Of a stretch of 64,000 bases of DNA, positions 46,842 to 55,776 are shown piece by piece. A program made the position numbers and the translations under genes. This DNA is from Bog-473 sp963817735. Lineage in GTDB: Bacteria; Actinomycetota; Acidimicrobiia; Acidimicrobiales; RAAP-2. Within the stretch, counting starts at the first letter, position 1. Each line of letters opens with the position of its first letter. The DNA is taken from NCBI GenBank assembly GCA_963817735.1, contig CAWFPP010000006.1, positions 1 through 64,000 of the forward strand, given 5' to 3'. The notes beneath the pieces are model-generated. The model did no database searches, was not told where the DNA came from, and saw nothing but the letters and a program-made list of their open reading frames with translations.

Positions 46842-48497
46842 ATGCTGTACTCCAACGCCCGCCGCGCATCGCTGACTGAGCGCACAGCCATTCGACCAGT
46901 GCGGAGGGGCGTGCGGCGCCTCAACCACCGTTCTCGCCGGGTGCTCGCCGCACTGCTCGTGCCGGCGCTCGTCGCAGGTCTGCTCGCCGCCGGTTTCGCC
47001 CTCTTCAGCGATGCGTCGGACGCGTCCAACCCGCCTCCCCTCGGCATCTACATCGGCTACGAGAATACGAGCGGCGTGAGCTCGCTGGGGAGTGCCATCG
47101 GGCAGCAGCCAGCCTACGCCATGGACTACCTCGATGGCACCTCCTGGTCGACCATGGAGTCCAGCGCGGCCAACGAAGCGGCGGCGTGGAGCGGCTCGGG
47201 CTATTCCATGACCTTCTCAGTCCCGATGCTCCCGAACTCCGGAGCCACGCTGGCCGACGGCACGTCCGGGGACTACAACGCCTACTACCAGCAGATCGCG
47301 CAAGGGCTCGTCGCCAACAACGAGGCGAGCTCCATCGTGCGTATCGGGTGGGAGTTCAACGGCAGCTGGATGCCGTGGTACGCCAGCTCGTCCGACGCGT
47401 CCGAGTTCGTCTCGTTCTGGCAACAGGCCGTCACCGCCATGCGCTCCGTCTCGGGAGCCGACTTCCAGTTCGAGTGGTGCCCCAATGGCGGCGACACGAC
47501 GGACAACATGTCCAGCTTCTACCCCGGCAACTCGTACGTCGACATCGTGGCCGAGGATGTCTACGACCAGGCCTGGGGAACCTACCCCGGTGAGTCGCAA
47601 ATTTCTCCAACCTCGAGACCGTGGGCAACGGCCTCAACTGGCTCACCTCGTTCGCCGCCCAGCAGGGCAAGCCCGTCGCCCTGGGCGAGTGGGGGCTTGG
47701 CAACGGGCCAGGCAACGCCGGCCAGCCGTACACGGCGAGCAATCAACAGGTATCCGGGGGCGACGACCCCGCCTTCATCGACGACATGGCGCAGTGGCTC
47801 GTCAGCAACCACGTGTACGAGGCCACCTACTTCGACTACCAGTCCATGGCGCTGAGCTCGCAGCAGAACCCGAACTCGTACAACGCGTTCCTGAAGGACT
47901 TCGGCCCGGGTGGAGTCGCGGCAGGCTCCGCCGGCTCGTCAGCCACGACACCCGCCCCGGCGCCCACCACGACGACGACTACGGCCCCGCCGCCGACGAC
48001 GACAACCACGGCCCCGCCGCCGACTACCACCACCACGGTTCCGGCGCCCACCACGACGACCACCGCGCCGCCGCCCACCAAGACGACGACCACCGAGCCG
48101 ACCACGACGCCGGCACCCGACCCGACCACGACGCCTGGCACCCGACCCGACCACGACGCCGGCACCCGCCCCGAGCGGCCCGCCACCGGGCAGTATGACG
48201 ACGACCACGCTGCAGACGAACGCGGACTCGGCGACGGTCGGCGACGAGTCCTCCATCGTGTTCACGCTGACGGTGGCGCCGGCGGTGGACGAGACCGTGG
48301 GGATCTATGGCGACGACGGCCTGTTCAAGCTCTGCCAGGTGACCGTCACCACCGCCGACGGGACTGGGACGTGTGCGCTCGGCGACGACGAGCTCGGTCC
48401 CGGCCTCTACCTCGCCGGTGCGGTGACCATGTCGGGCTCGGACTTCATGGGGTCGTTCTCGAACCCTGTGTTCTTCGCCATCGACATGCCGAGCTGA
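46842..48497 (+). pseudogene. Secreted GH26-like glycoside hydrolase with PT linker and Ig-like tail, frameshifted
   Basis: ATG 46842 follows GGGGAGGGACC. An Arg-rich N-terminus and one helix (LAALLVPALVAGLLAAGFAL) act as signal or anchor. The catalytic domain has LGIYIGYENTSGVSSLGSAI, IVRIGWEFNGSWMPWY with the likely acid/base Glu, and, after a shift near 47597, PVALGEWGLGNG with the likely nucleophile Glu, as in mannanase-like GH26 enzymes. A Thr/Pro/Ala linker (about 47940-48180) has a second shift near 48140. The frame then closes with an Ig-like domain (TNADSATVGDESSIVFTLTV) and stops at 48497. With both indels repaired it is a single protein of about 550 residues. The second shift is in low-complexity DNA prone to error. 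Confidence 0.7.
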
Positions 48498-48537
48498 CCA
48501 GCCGCGCTACTGACGACCGCCGCCGGTCCGAGTGGTC

Positions 48538-48846
48538 CTACGCGTCGGCGTCTCCGTCCGCCCAGGCAACCGCCCCGCCGGTCAGGTTCTCGGCCGTCCA
48601 CCCGGCGTCGCTGAGGGCCTGCGCGGCGGCGGCCGAACGGCCCCCGACGTGGCAGGCCACCACCACGGTGACGTCTTTGGGGATCTCGTCGAGACGGTGA
48701 CCGAGCTCGCCGAGCGGGATGTTGATGCCGATGGGATAGGCCCAGGCCGCGACCTCGTCCGGTTCGCGCACGTCGAGGAGGAAGACGTCCTCGCCCCGCG
48801 CCAGGCGTGCTTTGACCTCGGAGGGCTCCACCTCGGCATAGGGCAT
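48538..48846 (-). CDS. Single-domain rhodanese
   Basis: This 102-residue protein has the rhodanese opening EVEPSEVKARLARGEDVFLL, DVREPDEVAAW, and the active-site loop VVACHVGGRSAAAAQAL, where the Cys would carry the persulfide. NLTGGAVAWADG closes the fold. It moves sulfane sulfur to cyanide, thiols or protein acceptors in the cytoplasm. It is divergent from the PH-domain gene, with 67 bp between. Confidence 0.85.
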   Translation of the reverse strand: MPYAEVEPSEVKARLARGEDVFLLDVREPDEVAAWAYPIGINIPLGELGHRLDEIPKDVTVVVACHVGGRSAAAAQALSDAGWTAENLTGGAVAWADGDADA

Positions 48847-48913
48847 GACCCCACCCTATGTGCGGCGCCGAGCGTGCCCTGGGGCGCCTGGTGCACGCCG
48901 GTACCCTGGTGTG

Positions 48914-49729
48914 ATGGCCCTGCCTCGGAAGTTCCTCAACGAGGACGAGGAGCTGCTCGCCGAGTTGCGCCCGCACTGGATCTTCCTCTTCGGCCCCCTC
49001 TTCACCTCCATCGGCGTCTGGGCGGGCCTGATCGTGCTGGTGATCCTGTGGCAGAACCCACCGGGCTGGACCAACTACCCCATCATCATCCTCGCCCTGA
49101 TCCCGAGCCTGTGGCTGCTCGGCCGCTTCGTGCGCTGGCGCTCCTACGTGGTCGCTCTCACCTCCACGCGGATCCTCGTGCGTCAGGGCATCTTCGGGCG
49201 CGACACGGTGCAGCTGCGGCTGCAGCGCATCACCGAAGTCAACATCCGCCAGGAGCTGATCGAGCGCGTGCTCGGGACCGGCTCGTTGATCATCGACGTG
49301 CAGGGTGAGGACGACTCGCTGACCCTCGAGTACATGCGCAAGCCGGCGGTGGTGCAGCGCGTCATCAACTCGCAGATCAACGAGATCGTGGGCGGTGGCC
49401 GCCGGGAGGCCATCCCGCCCGGCATGCAGCCGCGGGACCGCCACGGCGCCCCGTACGCCGACCGGGGCGACGCCGATGCGTCCGCGGAAGACACGCACTA
49501 CGACGACGCGCACTACGACGACGCGCACGACACGCCCCCCTTCGGCGTGGGCGGAGCCCCGACGACGACTCCGACGCCGACTCCGATGCCGGCGCCGGCC
49601 CCGACGCCGGGCACGCCCCCCTTCGAGATTCGGGACCGGCTCATTGAGCTCGACGACCTGCGGCGCCGTGGCATCCTCTCGGAGGAGGAGTTCGCCGCCA
49701 AGAAGAGCGAGCTCCTCAACCGGATCTGA
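48914..49729 (+). CDS. Membrane PH-domain protein with SHOCT tail
   Basis: The protein has 271 residues from ATG 48914. Two helices (IFLFGPLFTSIGVWAGLIVL and YPIIILALIPSLWLLGRFV) precede a bacterial PH domain (YVVALTSTRILVRQGIFGRD, then IERVLGTGSLIIDVQGEDDS). A low-complexity Asp/His and Thr/Pro linker (49495-49610) follows. The last 40 residues are a SHOCT module (IRDRLIELDDLRRRGILSEE, then EFAAKKSELL). SHOCT modules mediate oligomerisation. The function is unknown; bPH proteins are membrane-associated. Confidence 0.85.
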   Translation: MALPRKFLNEDEELLAELRPHWIFLFGPLFTSIGVWAGLIVLVILWQNPPGWTNYPIIILALIPSLWLLGRFVRWRSYVVALTSTRILVRQGIFGRDTVQLRLQRITEVNIRQELIERVLGTGSLIIDVQGEDDSLTLEYMRKPAVVQRVINSQINEIVGGGRREAIPPGMQPRDRHGAPYADRGDADASAEDTHYDDAHYDDAHDTPPFGVGGAPTTTPTPTPMPAPAPTPGTPPFEIRDRLIELDDLRRRGILSEEEFAAKKSELLNRI

Positions 49730-49767
49730 TAGAGCATGACCGCACCGCACCAGAAGGAGGGAGCGTC

Positions 49768-50028
49768 ATGCACGCACATGTCGTCTCGGTCGATTTCACG
49801 GATGTGGAAGTCATCGTCGAGAACCTGCAGGACCTCGTCCCCAACCTGAAGGCGAGCCGGGGTTTCGTGGCCGGCTACTGGATCCGCCTCGACGACGCCC
49901 ACGGGATGTCCGTCGCCGTGTACGGGACCGAGGACCAGGCCCGCGCCGCGGCACCGCCCGTCGGTTCCAGCATGCGCGGCGTCACCGTGACCTCGGTCCA
50001 GATCGGCGAGGTGATGGCCAGCGCTTGA
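49768..50028 (+). CDS. Small ABM/dimeric alpha-beta barrel-like protein
   Basis: This 86-residue protein starts at ATG 49768 behind GAAGGAGGGAG, a strong ribosome site. The beta-alpha-beta pattern (MHAHVVSVDFTDVEVIVENL, GFVAGYWIRL, GMSVAVYGTEDQARAAAP) resembles antibiotic-biosynthesis-monooxygenase-like domains. No cofactor residues can be assigned, so a binding role is as likely as catalysis. Confidence 0.55.
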   Translation: MHAHVVSVDFTDVEVIVENLQDLVPNLKASRGFVAGYWIRLDDAHGMSVAVYGTEDQARAAAPPVGSSMRGVTVTSVQIGEVMASA

Positions 50029-50079
50029 GGCGGGCGTGGCCGGAGGGGCCCCTCCTGGCCGCGGACTACCGTTGGAAGG

Positions 50080-50325
50080 GTGAGCGACCCTCGATACCGC
50101 TGTGACGGCTGCGGCAACCTCACCCGCTTCGACGTCACCGTCTCGCAGACCACCAAGTCCTTCCACCACTACAGCGTGGGCGGCGACCTCGTCGTGGAGG
50201 AAGAGGAAGTGCTCGCCCGCACGGTGGACGACGTCGTCTGCCGCTGGTGCGGCCACGGCCGCAGCGTGGTCGAGCTCACCGGCGAGGAGCTCACGGAGCC
50301 CGGCGAGTCCTCGAAGGTTTCGTGA
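50080..50325 (+). CDS. Small zinc-binding protein
   Basis: The protein has 81 residues from GTG 50080 (GGAAGG just ahead). It has two knuckles, CDGCGNLTRFDV at residues 8-19 and VVCRWCGHGRSVVE near 52, a zinc-ribbon layout. Between them lie a basic-aromatic strand (TTKSFHHYSVGG) and an acidic one (LVVEEEEVLA). The function is unknown. Its stop overlaps the next start, so it is coupled to the thioredoxin-like gene. Confidence 0.65.
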   Translation: MSDPRYRCDGCGNLTRFDVTVSQTTKSFHHYSVGGDLVVEEEEVLARTVDDVVCRWCGHGRSVVELTGEELTEPGESSKVS

Positions 50326-50810
50326 ACGAGACCCCGGCGGACATCCTGCGCCGGGCCCGGCCCATCCCCACCTTCAGTGACCACCCCACGACCACGCCAC
50401 ACGACGTGGTCGGCGTCACTCCCGACGGCGCCTCTTGGCGAATTGCCGTGGTGGAGCCCGCCGCGCCGGTTCTGCTCCTGTTCCTGTCGGCGGCCTGCCT
50501 CGGCTGCCGGGACCTCTGGGAAGGCCTGCACGAGCTGCACGCCGGCCTGGACGGCGCCGCCCGCCTGGTCGTGGTGACGCGCAGCCCGGGAGAGGAGAAC
50601 CCCGACGCCATCGCGGCCCTGGCCGGTGACGCCCCGAGCACCGAGGGCATCGATCTCGTGATGAGCTCGGAGGCCTACCGGGACTACCGGGTGGGGGGCC
50701 CGCCGTTCCTCACCGTCGCCGCCGCCGGTGGCGTGCGCACCGAGAGCGTGGCCTGGGGCGTGGAGCAGACGCTGCAGGCGGCCCTGCACGGCCTGCGCCC
50801 GAGCGGGTAG
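50322..50810 (+). CDS. Thioredoxin-fold protein with CLGC motif
   Basis: The protein has 162 residues from GTG 50322, overlapping the previous stop. The core PVLLLFLSAACLGCRDLWEG has a CxxC at the thioredoxin active-site position (CLGC). RLVVVTRSPGEENPDAIAAL and a cis-Pro-like GGPPFLTVAA follow. It is probably a cytoplasmic redox protein or resembles TlpA/redoxin relatives without their export signal. No partner is obvious besides the upstream zinc protein. Confidence 0.65.
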   Translation: MNETPADILRRARPIPTFSDHPTTTPHDVVGVTPDGASWRIAVVEPAAPVLLLFLSAACLGCRDLWEGLHELHAGLDGAARLVVVTRSPGEENPDAIAALAGDAPSTEGIDLVMSSEAYRDYRVGGPPFLTVAAAGGVRTESVAWGVEQTLQAALHGLRPSG

Positions 50811-50888
50811 CCCCGCTCCTTCCACCATGAGTGCACCCGCTGTCACACCCCTTCGCCATGCTTGGCCCCAACAGAGAGGGTCATCGTC

Positions 50889-51140
50889 ATGCCGACTTCC
50901 AGGGTCACCGCTTCGAAGATCACGGAGCTGTTCACCGAGCCCGAGGGCGGGCTCACCATCGATTGCGACTGCTGTGCGCTGCGCAACACCGACGCCTGCG
51001 ACGACTGCGTGGTCAGCTACCTGCTCGAGCGCGAGCCCGACGACGCCGTGGTCATCGACGCCGACGAGGCGCGCGCCATGCGCATGCTCGAGCGCGCCGG
51101 TCTGCTCCCGACGCTGCGCTTCAGCACGCAGGCGGGTTGA
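50889..51140 (+). CDS. Small Cys-rich protein upstream of pimB
   Basis: This 83-residue protein starts at ATG 50889 with AGAGAGGG upstream. The centre reads TIDCDCCALRNTDACDDCVV, five Cys within 16 residues (C-x-CC-x7-C-x2-C), suited to bind zinc or an iron-sulfur cluster. The C-terminus (ADEARAMRMLERAGLLPTLR) is a plain helix. I recognise no family name. It lies 24 bp before the mannosyltransferase in the same direction. Confidence 0.65.
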   Translation: MPTSRVTASKITELFTEPEGGLTIDCDCCALRNTDACDDCVVSYLLEREPDDAVVIDADEARAMRMLERAGLLPTLRFSTQAG

Positions 51141-51164
51141 GTCACGCCGCGCCGGTGGCGCGGC

Positions 51165-52310
51165 GTGAAACGCCACCTCCTCGTCACCAACGACTTCCCG
51201 CCCAAGGTCGGCGGCATCCAGAACTACCTCTGGGACCTGTGGAGCCGGCTCGACCCGTCTTCGTACGTGGTCCTCACGGCGTCCTCCGATGACGGCGCCG
51301 CCGCCTTTGATGCCGCGCAAGCCGCGCGGGGCATCCGCATCGAGCGCGTGCCCGGGCCGATCCTGTTCTTTCCCACGCCCGGCACGCTGGCCGCGGTGCG
51401 CGCCGCCGTGCAGGAGCACGAGATCGATCTGGTCCTCTTCGACCCCGCCCTCCCGCTCGGGCTTCTCGGACCGCGCCTCGACGTTCCCTACGGCGTGATC
51501 CTGCACGGGGCCGAGGTGACGGTGCCGGGCCGGCTGCCCGGCTCGCGCGCCGCGCTGGCCCACGTCCTGCGCCACGCCCGCCTCATCGTGTCGGCCGGGC
51601 ATTACCCGGCCGCCGAGGCCCGCCGCGTCGTGCCGGACCTCACTGCATCGCTTGTCGAGATCCCACCGGGTGTCGACGCCGGGGCCATCGTGCCGCTCAA
51701 GGCGGCCGAGCGCCGGGCGGCGCGGGCCCGCCTCGGCCTGCCCACCGCGGGCCCGCTGCTGACGAGCGTGAGCCGCCTCGTCCCGCGCAAGGGAATGGAT
51801 GTGCTGATTGAGGCAGCCGCCCGACTGGCCCCCTCCTATCCGGACCTCGTCGTGGCCATTGCGGGCGACGGCCGGGAGCTGGGCCACCTGCAGCACCTGG
51901 CCGAGCAGAGCCCGGTGACGGTGCGCCTGTTCGGCCGGGTGAGCCAGGAGGACCGCGCCGCCCTTCTCGGTGCGGCCGACATCTTCGTCATGGCCTGTCG
52001 CAACCGCTGGCTGGGACTGGAGCAGGAAGGCTTCGGGATCGTCTTCCTCGAGGCGGCGGCGGCCGGCGTGGCCCAGGTGGCCGGCGACAGCGGCGGAGCG
52101 TCCGAGGCCGTGCTCCACGGCCAGACGGGCCTGGTGGTGGCCGATCCCGGCAGCCCCGGCGCAGTGGCCGAGGCGCTGCGGAGCCTGCTGTCGGACCCCA
52201 ACCGGCGTCGCAGGATGGGCCGGGCCGCCCGATCTAGGGTGCAGGAATCCTTCGACAACGACGTTCTCGCTCCTAGGCTGGCCGACGCGCTCACTGGAGT
52301 GACAATCTGA
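51165..52310 (+). CDS. pimB: GT4 mannosyltransferase, PimB-like
   Basis: The protein has 381 residues from GTG 51165. The opening RHLLVTNDFPPKVGGIQNYL is nearly that of mycobacterial PimB' (Rv2188c). The donor-binding half has TSVSRLVPRKGMDVLIEAAA, DIFVMACRNRWLGLEQEGFG and the GT4 Glu box FGIVFLEAAAAGV, also as in PimB'. PimB' adds the second mannose to phosphatidylinositol mannoside from GDP-mannose at the cytoplasmic face. SRPBCC and ROK genes follow at once, as in mycobacteria and corynebacteria, supporting the call. Confidence 0.75.
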   Translation: MKRHLLVTNDFPPKVGGIQNYLWDLWSRLDPSSYVVLTASSDDGAAAFDAAQAARGIRIERVPGPILFFPTPGTLAAVRAAVQEHEIDLVLFDPALPLGLLGPRLDVPYGVILHGAEVTVPGRLPGSRAALAHVLRHARLIVSAGHYPAAEARRVVPDLTASLVEIPPGVDAGAIVPLKAAERRAARARLGLPTAGPLLTSVSRLVPRKGMDVLIEAAARLAPSYPDLVVAIAGDGRELGHLQHLAEQSPVTVRLFGRVSQEDRAALLGAADIFVMACRNRWLGLEQEGFGIVFLEAAAAGVAQVAGDSGGASEAVLHGQTGLVVADPGSPGAVAEALRSLLSDPNRRRRMGRAARSRVQESFDNDVLAPRLADALTGVTI

Positions 52311-52353
52311 CGCTCCGGCTTGCCGGCAGCATCGACAGGAAGGAAGCACCGAC

Positions 52354-52797
52354 GTGGCCGACCAAGCCACAGAGAAGATCTCGGTCGCAGCGCCACCTGA
52401 GCGCTGTTTTGCGGTCGCGGCCGACCTCGAGCGGTACCCGGAATGGGCCGCCGACATCAAAGAGGTGGAGATCAAGGAGCGCGACGACCAGGGCCGCCCG
52501 CTGCTGGTCACCTTCCGCGCCGCCGCCTTCGGGCGCAGCACGAGTTACACCCTCGCCTACGACTACGCCGAGGCGCCCCACGTCCTGGCCTGGAAGCTGA
52601 CCCAGGGCGACATCACCACCAAGCTGGACGGCAGCTACATCTTCGATCCGGGTGAGGCCGGGGGCACCGACGTCACCTACCACCTCGAGGCCGAGCTACG
52701 GGTGCCGATTCCGGGCTTCATCAAGATGCGGGCCACGAGCCGCATCATGGCCACCGCCATGCGAGAGCTGAAGGCGCGGGTCGAGTCGATCTCGTGA
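52354..52797 (+). CDS. SRPBCC (polyketide cyclase/START-like) protein
   Basis: The protein has 147 residues from GTG 52354 (AGGAAG upstream). TEKISVAAPPERCFAVAADL, YPEWAADIKEVEIKERDDQG and a long C-terminal helix (FIKMRATSRIMATAMRELKA) define an SRPBCC lipid-binding fold. A similar gene lies near pimB in Mycobacterium tuberculosis (Rv2185c), so lipid or isoprenoid handling in lipoglycan synthesis is plausible. It overlaps the ROK gene by 4 bp. Confidence 0.8.
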   Translation: MADQATEKISVAAPPERCFAVAADLERYPEWAADIKEVEIKERDDQGRPLLVTFRAAAFGRSTSYTLAYDYAEAPHVLAWKLTQGDITTKLDGSYIFDPGEAGGTDVTYHLEAELRVPIPGFIKMRATSRIMATAMRELKARVESIS

Positions 52798-53792
52798 CAC
52801 CCGACGGGGGCCAGAGGGCCGCCGACGTCACCTACGGCATCGACATCGGCGGGACCAAGGTCCTCGGCGTCGCCCTGGACCGTTCCGACGCCATCGTGGC
52901 CGAGGCCCGGGTGGCCACGCCGAAGGGGACCCGCACCATCGGGGGCGGCCACGTCGCCGCGGCGGTGGCCGAGGTGGTGGCCGATCTCGACCGCCGGCTG
53001 GCCGCGCCGGCGCCCGCCCCGGTGGGGGTGGGCGCGCCCGGCATGGTCGACCGCCGGGGGCGGCTCTGCTTCGCGCCCAACCTCCCGCAGGCCCAGGGCG
53101 TCGATTGGAACGAGCTGATCGGCGGCGAGCTGCCCGGACGGACGTTGCTGATCGAGAACGACGCGAATTTGGCCGTGCTGGCGGAACACCGCCTGGGGGC
53201 GGCCCGGGGCTATGACGACGTCGTGATGGTCACGCTGGGCACCGGCATCGGCGGCGGCATCGTGCTGGACGGGCGGGTGCAGGTCGGCGCGGCGGGGTTC
53301 GCCGGCGAAATCGGCCACATGGTGGTGGACCCGGCCGGCCCGGCCTGTCCCTGCGGGCGGCGTGGCTGTTGGGAGCGCTTCGCCTCGGGTGCCGGGCTCG
53401 GCATGCTGGCCCGGGAGGCCGCCCTGGCGGGACGACTGGGCGAGGTGGTGCGCCTGGCCGGTGGCGACCCCGAGAGTGTGCGGGGCGAGGACGTCTCGGC
53501 CGCGGCCGCCGCGGGCGACACCGCGGCGCAGCAGGTCATCCGTGAGGTGGGCGGGTGGATCGGGTTCGGCCTGGCCAACCTGGCCGCGGTGCTCGACCCG
53601 GCGTGCTTCGTGCTGGGCGGTGGCGTGGTGGAGGCCGGCGACCTCCTGATCGAGTCCGCCCGCGCCGCCTTCGCCGAGTTGGTGGAGGGCGGCGACCGGC
53701 GGCCCGCTGCAGTGATCACGCCGGCCGCCTTCGGCGAGCACGCGGGAGCCGTGGGCGGCGCGCTGGCGATTCGGCAGGGTGGCCTGGCCTGA
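52794..53792 (+). CDS. ROK-family sugar kinase (glucokinase-like)
   Basis: The protein has 332 residues. The phosphate-1 loop is YGIDIGGTKVLGVALD, and the sugar-binding region is LIENDANLAVLAEHRLGAAR and TLGTGIGGGIVLDG. The ROK zinc motif reads AGPACPCGRRGCWERFASG, with the preceding GEIGHMVVD carrying the sugar-contacting Glu and His. FVLGGGVVEAGD closes the ATP site. It is most like actinobacterial glucokinases (Glk). It overlaps both neighbours and sits in the pimB run. Confidence 0.85.
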   Translation: MTPDGGQRAADVTYGIDIGGTKVLGVALDRSDAIVAEARVATPKGTRTIGGGHVAAAVAEVVADLDRRLAAPAPAPVGVGAPGMVDRRGRLCFAPNLPQAQGVDWNELIGGELPGRTLLIENDANLAVLAEHRLGAARGYDDVVMVTLGTGIGGGIVLDGRVQVGAAGFAGEIGHMVVDPAGPACPCGRRGCWERFASGAGLGMLAREAALAGRLGEVVRLAGGDPESVRGEDVSAAAAAGDTAAQQVIREVGGWIGFGLANLAAVLDPACFVLGGGVVEAGDLLIESARAAFAELVEGGDRRPAAVITPAAFGEHAGAVGGALAIRQGGLA

Positions 53793-54550
53793 TGCGCACG
53801 GGCGTGGTGCTCCCGACGTTCCGCCACAGCCCCGACGCGGCGTTCGCCGCCGCCGCCGAGGCCGTCGCGGCCGGGGTGGACGGCCTCTTCTGTTACGACC
53901 ACATCTGGCCCATCGGCCACCCGGATCGGCCGGCGCTGGCCCCCTTTCCGCTCCTCGGTGCGCTGGCGACCATGCTCGGCTCCGCCGGCGCCGCGGAGGA
54001 CGGGCCATTTCTCGGCACCCTGGTGGCCCGGATCGGACTGGTCCCCAACGACGTGCTCGCCGCACAGTTCCTGGCGCTCGAGAGCCTGGCCCCGGGGCGG
54101 ATCATCGCCGGGTTGGGGACCGGCGACAGGCTGAGCGAGGCCGAGAACCGGGCCTACGGCATCCCCTTCGCGCCGGCATCCGAGCGCCGCTCCGACATGG
54201 TGGAGCTCGGTCGCCGACTCGTCCGGGCGGGTCTCCCGGTCTGGATGGCCGGCGGCCGGGCCGGACGGAGTGAGGAGGCCTGGGCGGCGGGGTCGGCGCT
54301 CACCGTGTGGGATGCCAGCCCCGCACTGGTCGCCGAGCGCAGCGCCGGCCCCGACGGCCTGGAGGTGACCTGGGCCGGCCCGCCGCCCGGGCCGGCCTCG
54401 CCGCCCCTGAGCGAGAAGGTCGGCGTGTTGCGCGAGGCGGGCGCGACGTGGGTGATCTTCGGCTGGCCCGTCGACGTGGAGGCGCTGGCCGCAGCGGCAC
54501 GCCCGCGGCGAGTCGGCCCCGGGTCCGGCGGCGCGCGACCTGGGTCCTAG
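53792..54550 (+). CDS. LLM-class (luciferase-like, F420/FMN) oxidoreductase
   Basis: The protein has 252 residues, and its ATG shares the A of the preceding TGA. It is a short TIM barrel of the luciferase-like family: GVVLPTFRHSPDAAFAAAAE, VDGLFCYDHIWPIG, LVARIGLVPNDVLAAQFLAL and GRIIAGLGTGDRLSEAENRA. The C-terminal part (VGVLREAGATWVIFGWPVDV) completes the barrel. Actinobacterial members often use F420. The substrate is unknown. It is somewhat shorter than the usual 280-340 residues. Confidence 0.7.
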   Translation: MRTGVVLPTFRHSPDAAFAAAAEAVAAGVDGLFCYDHIWPIGHPDRPALAPFPLLGALATMLGSAGAAEDGPFLGTLVARIGLVPNDVLAAQFLALESLAPGRIIAGLGTGDRLSEAENRAYGIPFAPASERRSDMVELGRRLVRAGLPVWMAGGRAGRSEEAWAAGSALTVWDASPALVAERSAGPDGLEVTWAGPPPGPASPPLSEKVGVLREAGATWVIFGWPVDVEALAAAARPRRVGPGSGGARPGS

Positions 54551-54559
54551 ACTTCCACG

Positions 54560-55768
54560 ATGGAGTTCCGCCGCATCAACGGGCTGCCGCCCTACGTGTT
54601 CGCCACCATCAACGATCTCAAGGCGGCGTCGCGGCGAAGCGGACGCGACGTCATCGACCTCGGGTTCGGGAACCCGGACCTGCCTTCGCCCGACGTGGCG
54701 GTGGACAAGCTGGCCGAGGCCGCCCGGAACCCGCGTAACCACCGGTACTCCGCCTCGCGCGGCATCCCGAAGCTGCGCAGCGCCATCACCGATCTCTACC
54801 TGCGCAAGTTCGGCGTCGAGCTGAATCCCGAGACGCAGGTCGTCACCACCATCGGCGCCAAAGAGGGGTTCTCCCACCTGATGTGGGTGCTGGTGGGCCC
54901 GGGGGACACCGCGCTCGTGCCGTCGCCGTCGTACCCGATCCACATCTGGGGTCCGCTGTTCGCCGGCGCCGACGTGCGCCAGGTCCTGCTGCAGGGGCCC
55001 GACGTCGAGTCGGTGGACGCGCCCGATCCCGGTGAGGCGTTCTTCGACGGCCTCATCCACGCCTGGGAAGAGTCATGGCCCAAGCCGCGGGTGATCGTCC
55101 TGTCGTTCCCGCACAACCCCACCACCGCGTGCGTGGACCTCTCCTTCATGGAGCGGCTGGTGGCCTTCGCCCGCGAGCACGAGGTCGTCCTGGTGCACGA
55201 CTTCGCCTACGCCGACCTCGGTTTCGACGGCTATGACCCGCCGTCGATCCTGCAGGTGCCCGGCGCCACCGACGTGGCGGTCGAGATCTACACCATGACC
55301 AAGTCGTTCTCCATGGCCGGGTGGCGCGTCGGCTTCGTCGTCGGCAACGAGGAGATCGTTCAGGCGCTGACCAAGCTCAAGACGTATCTCGACTACGGGA
55401 CGTTCCAGCCCATTCAGATCGCCGCCATCGTGGCCATGAACGAGGCGCCCGACTACCCCAAGGAGATCAACGAGATCTACCGGTCGCGCCGTGACGCTCT
55501 GTGCGACGGGCTCAAGAAGATCGGCTGGAACCTCGTGCCCCCGAAGGGGACGATGTTCGTCTGGGCGCCGATCCCCGAGCCCTACAGCGAGATGGGCTCC
55601 TTGGAGTTCTCCAAGTACCTCGTGAGCGAGGCGGGTGTCGCAACCTCACCCGGGGTCGGGTTCGGCCCAGGCGGGGACGGCCACATCCGTTTCGCCCTGA
55701 TCGAGAACGAGCAGCGCATCGGCCAGGCCGTGCGCCACCTGCGCGCCGCCCTGACGAAGCTGGGATAG
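54560..55768 (+). CDS. Class I aminotransferase (AlaC-like)
   Basis: The protein has 402 residues. FGNPDLPSPDVAVDKLAEAA, RYSASRGIPKLRSAITDLY, SFPHNPTTACVDLSF, VHDFAYADLGFDGYDPPSIL and EIYTMTKSFSMAGWRVGFVV, with the PLP Lys in TKSFSMAG, mark fold-type I aminotransferases of the alanine/LL-DAP group. AlaC makes alanine from pyruvate and glutamate. SEAGVATSPGVGFGPGGDGH and HIRFALIENEQRI are also typical. It starts 9 bp after the LLM gene. Confidence 0.85.
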   Translation: MEFRRINGLPPYVFATINDLKAASRRSGRDVIDLGFGNPDLPSPDVAVDKLAEAARNPRNHRYSASRGIPKLRSAITDLYLRKFGVELNPETQVVTTIGAKEGFSHLMWVLVGPGDTALVPSPSYPIHIWGPLFAGADVRQVLLQGPDVESVDAPDPGEAFFDGLIHAWEESWPKPRVIVLSFPHNPTTACVDLSFMERLVAFAREHEVVLVHDFAYADLGFDGYDPPSILQVPGATDVAVEIYTMTKSFSMAGWRVGFVVGNEEIVQALTKLKTYLDYGTFQPIQIAAIVAMNEAPDYPKEINEIYRSRRDALCDGLKKIGWNLVPPKGTMFVWAPIPEPYSEMGSLEFSKYLVSEAGVATSPGVGFGPGGDGHIRFALIENEQRIGQAVRHLRAALTKLG

Positions 55769-55776
55769 CGCCCAGT

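Noticed and set aside
47940..48180. CRISPR-like or satellite array in the ACGACGACC-rich stretch
   Set aside because: It is the Thr/Pro-coding linker of the GH26-like protein, with no spacers or fixed repeat length.
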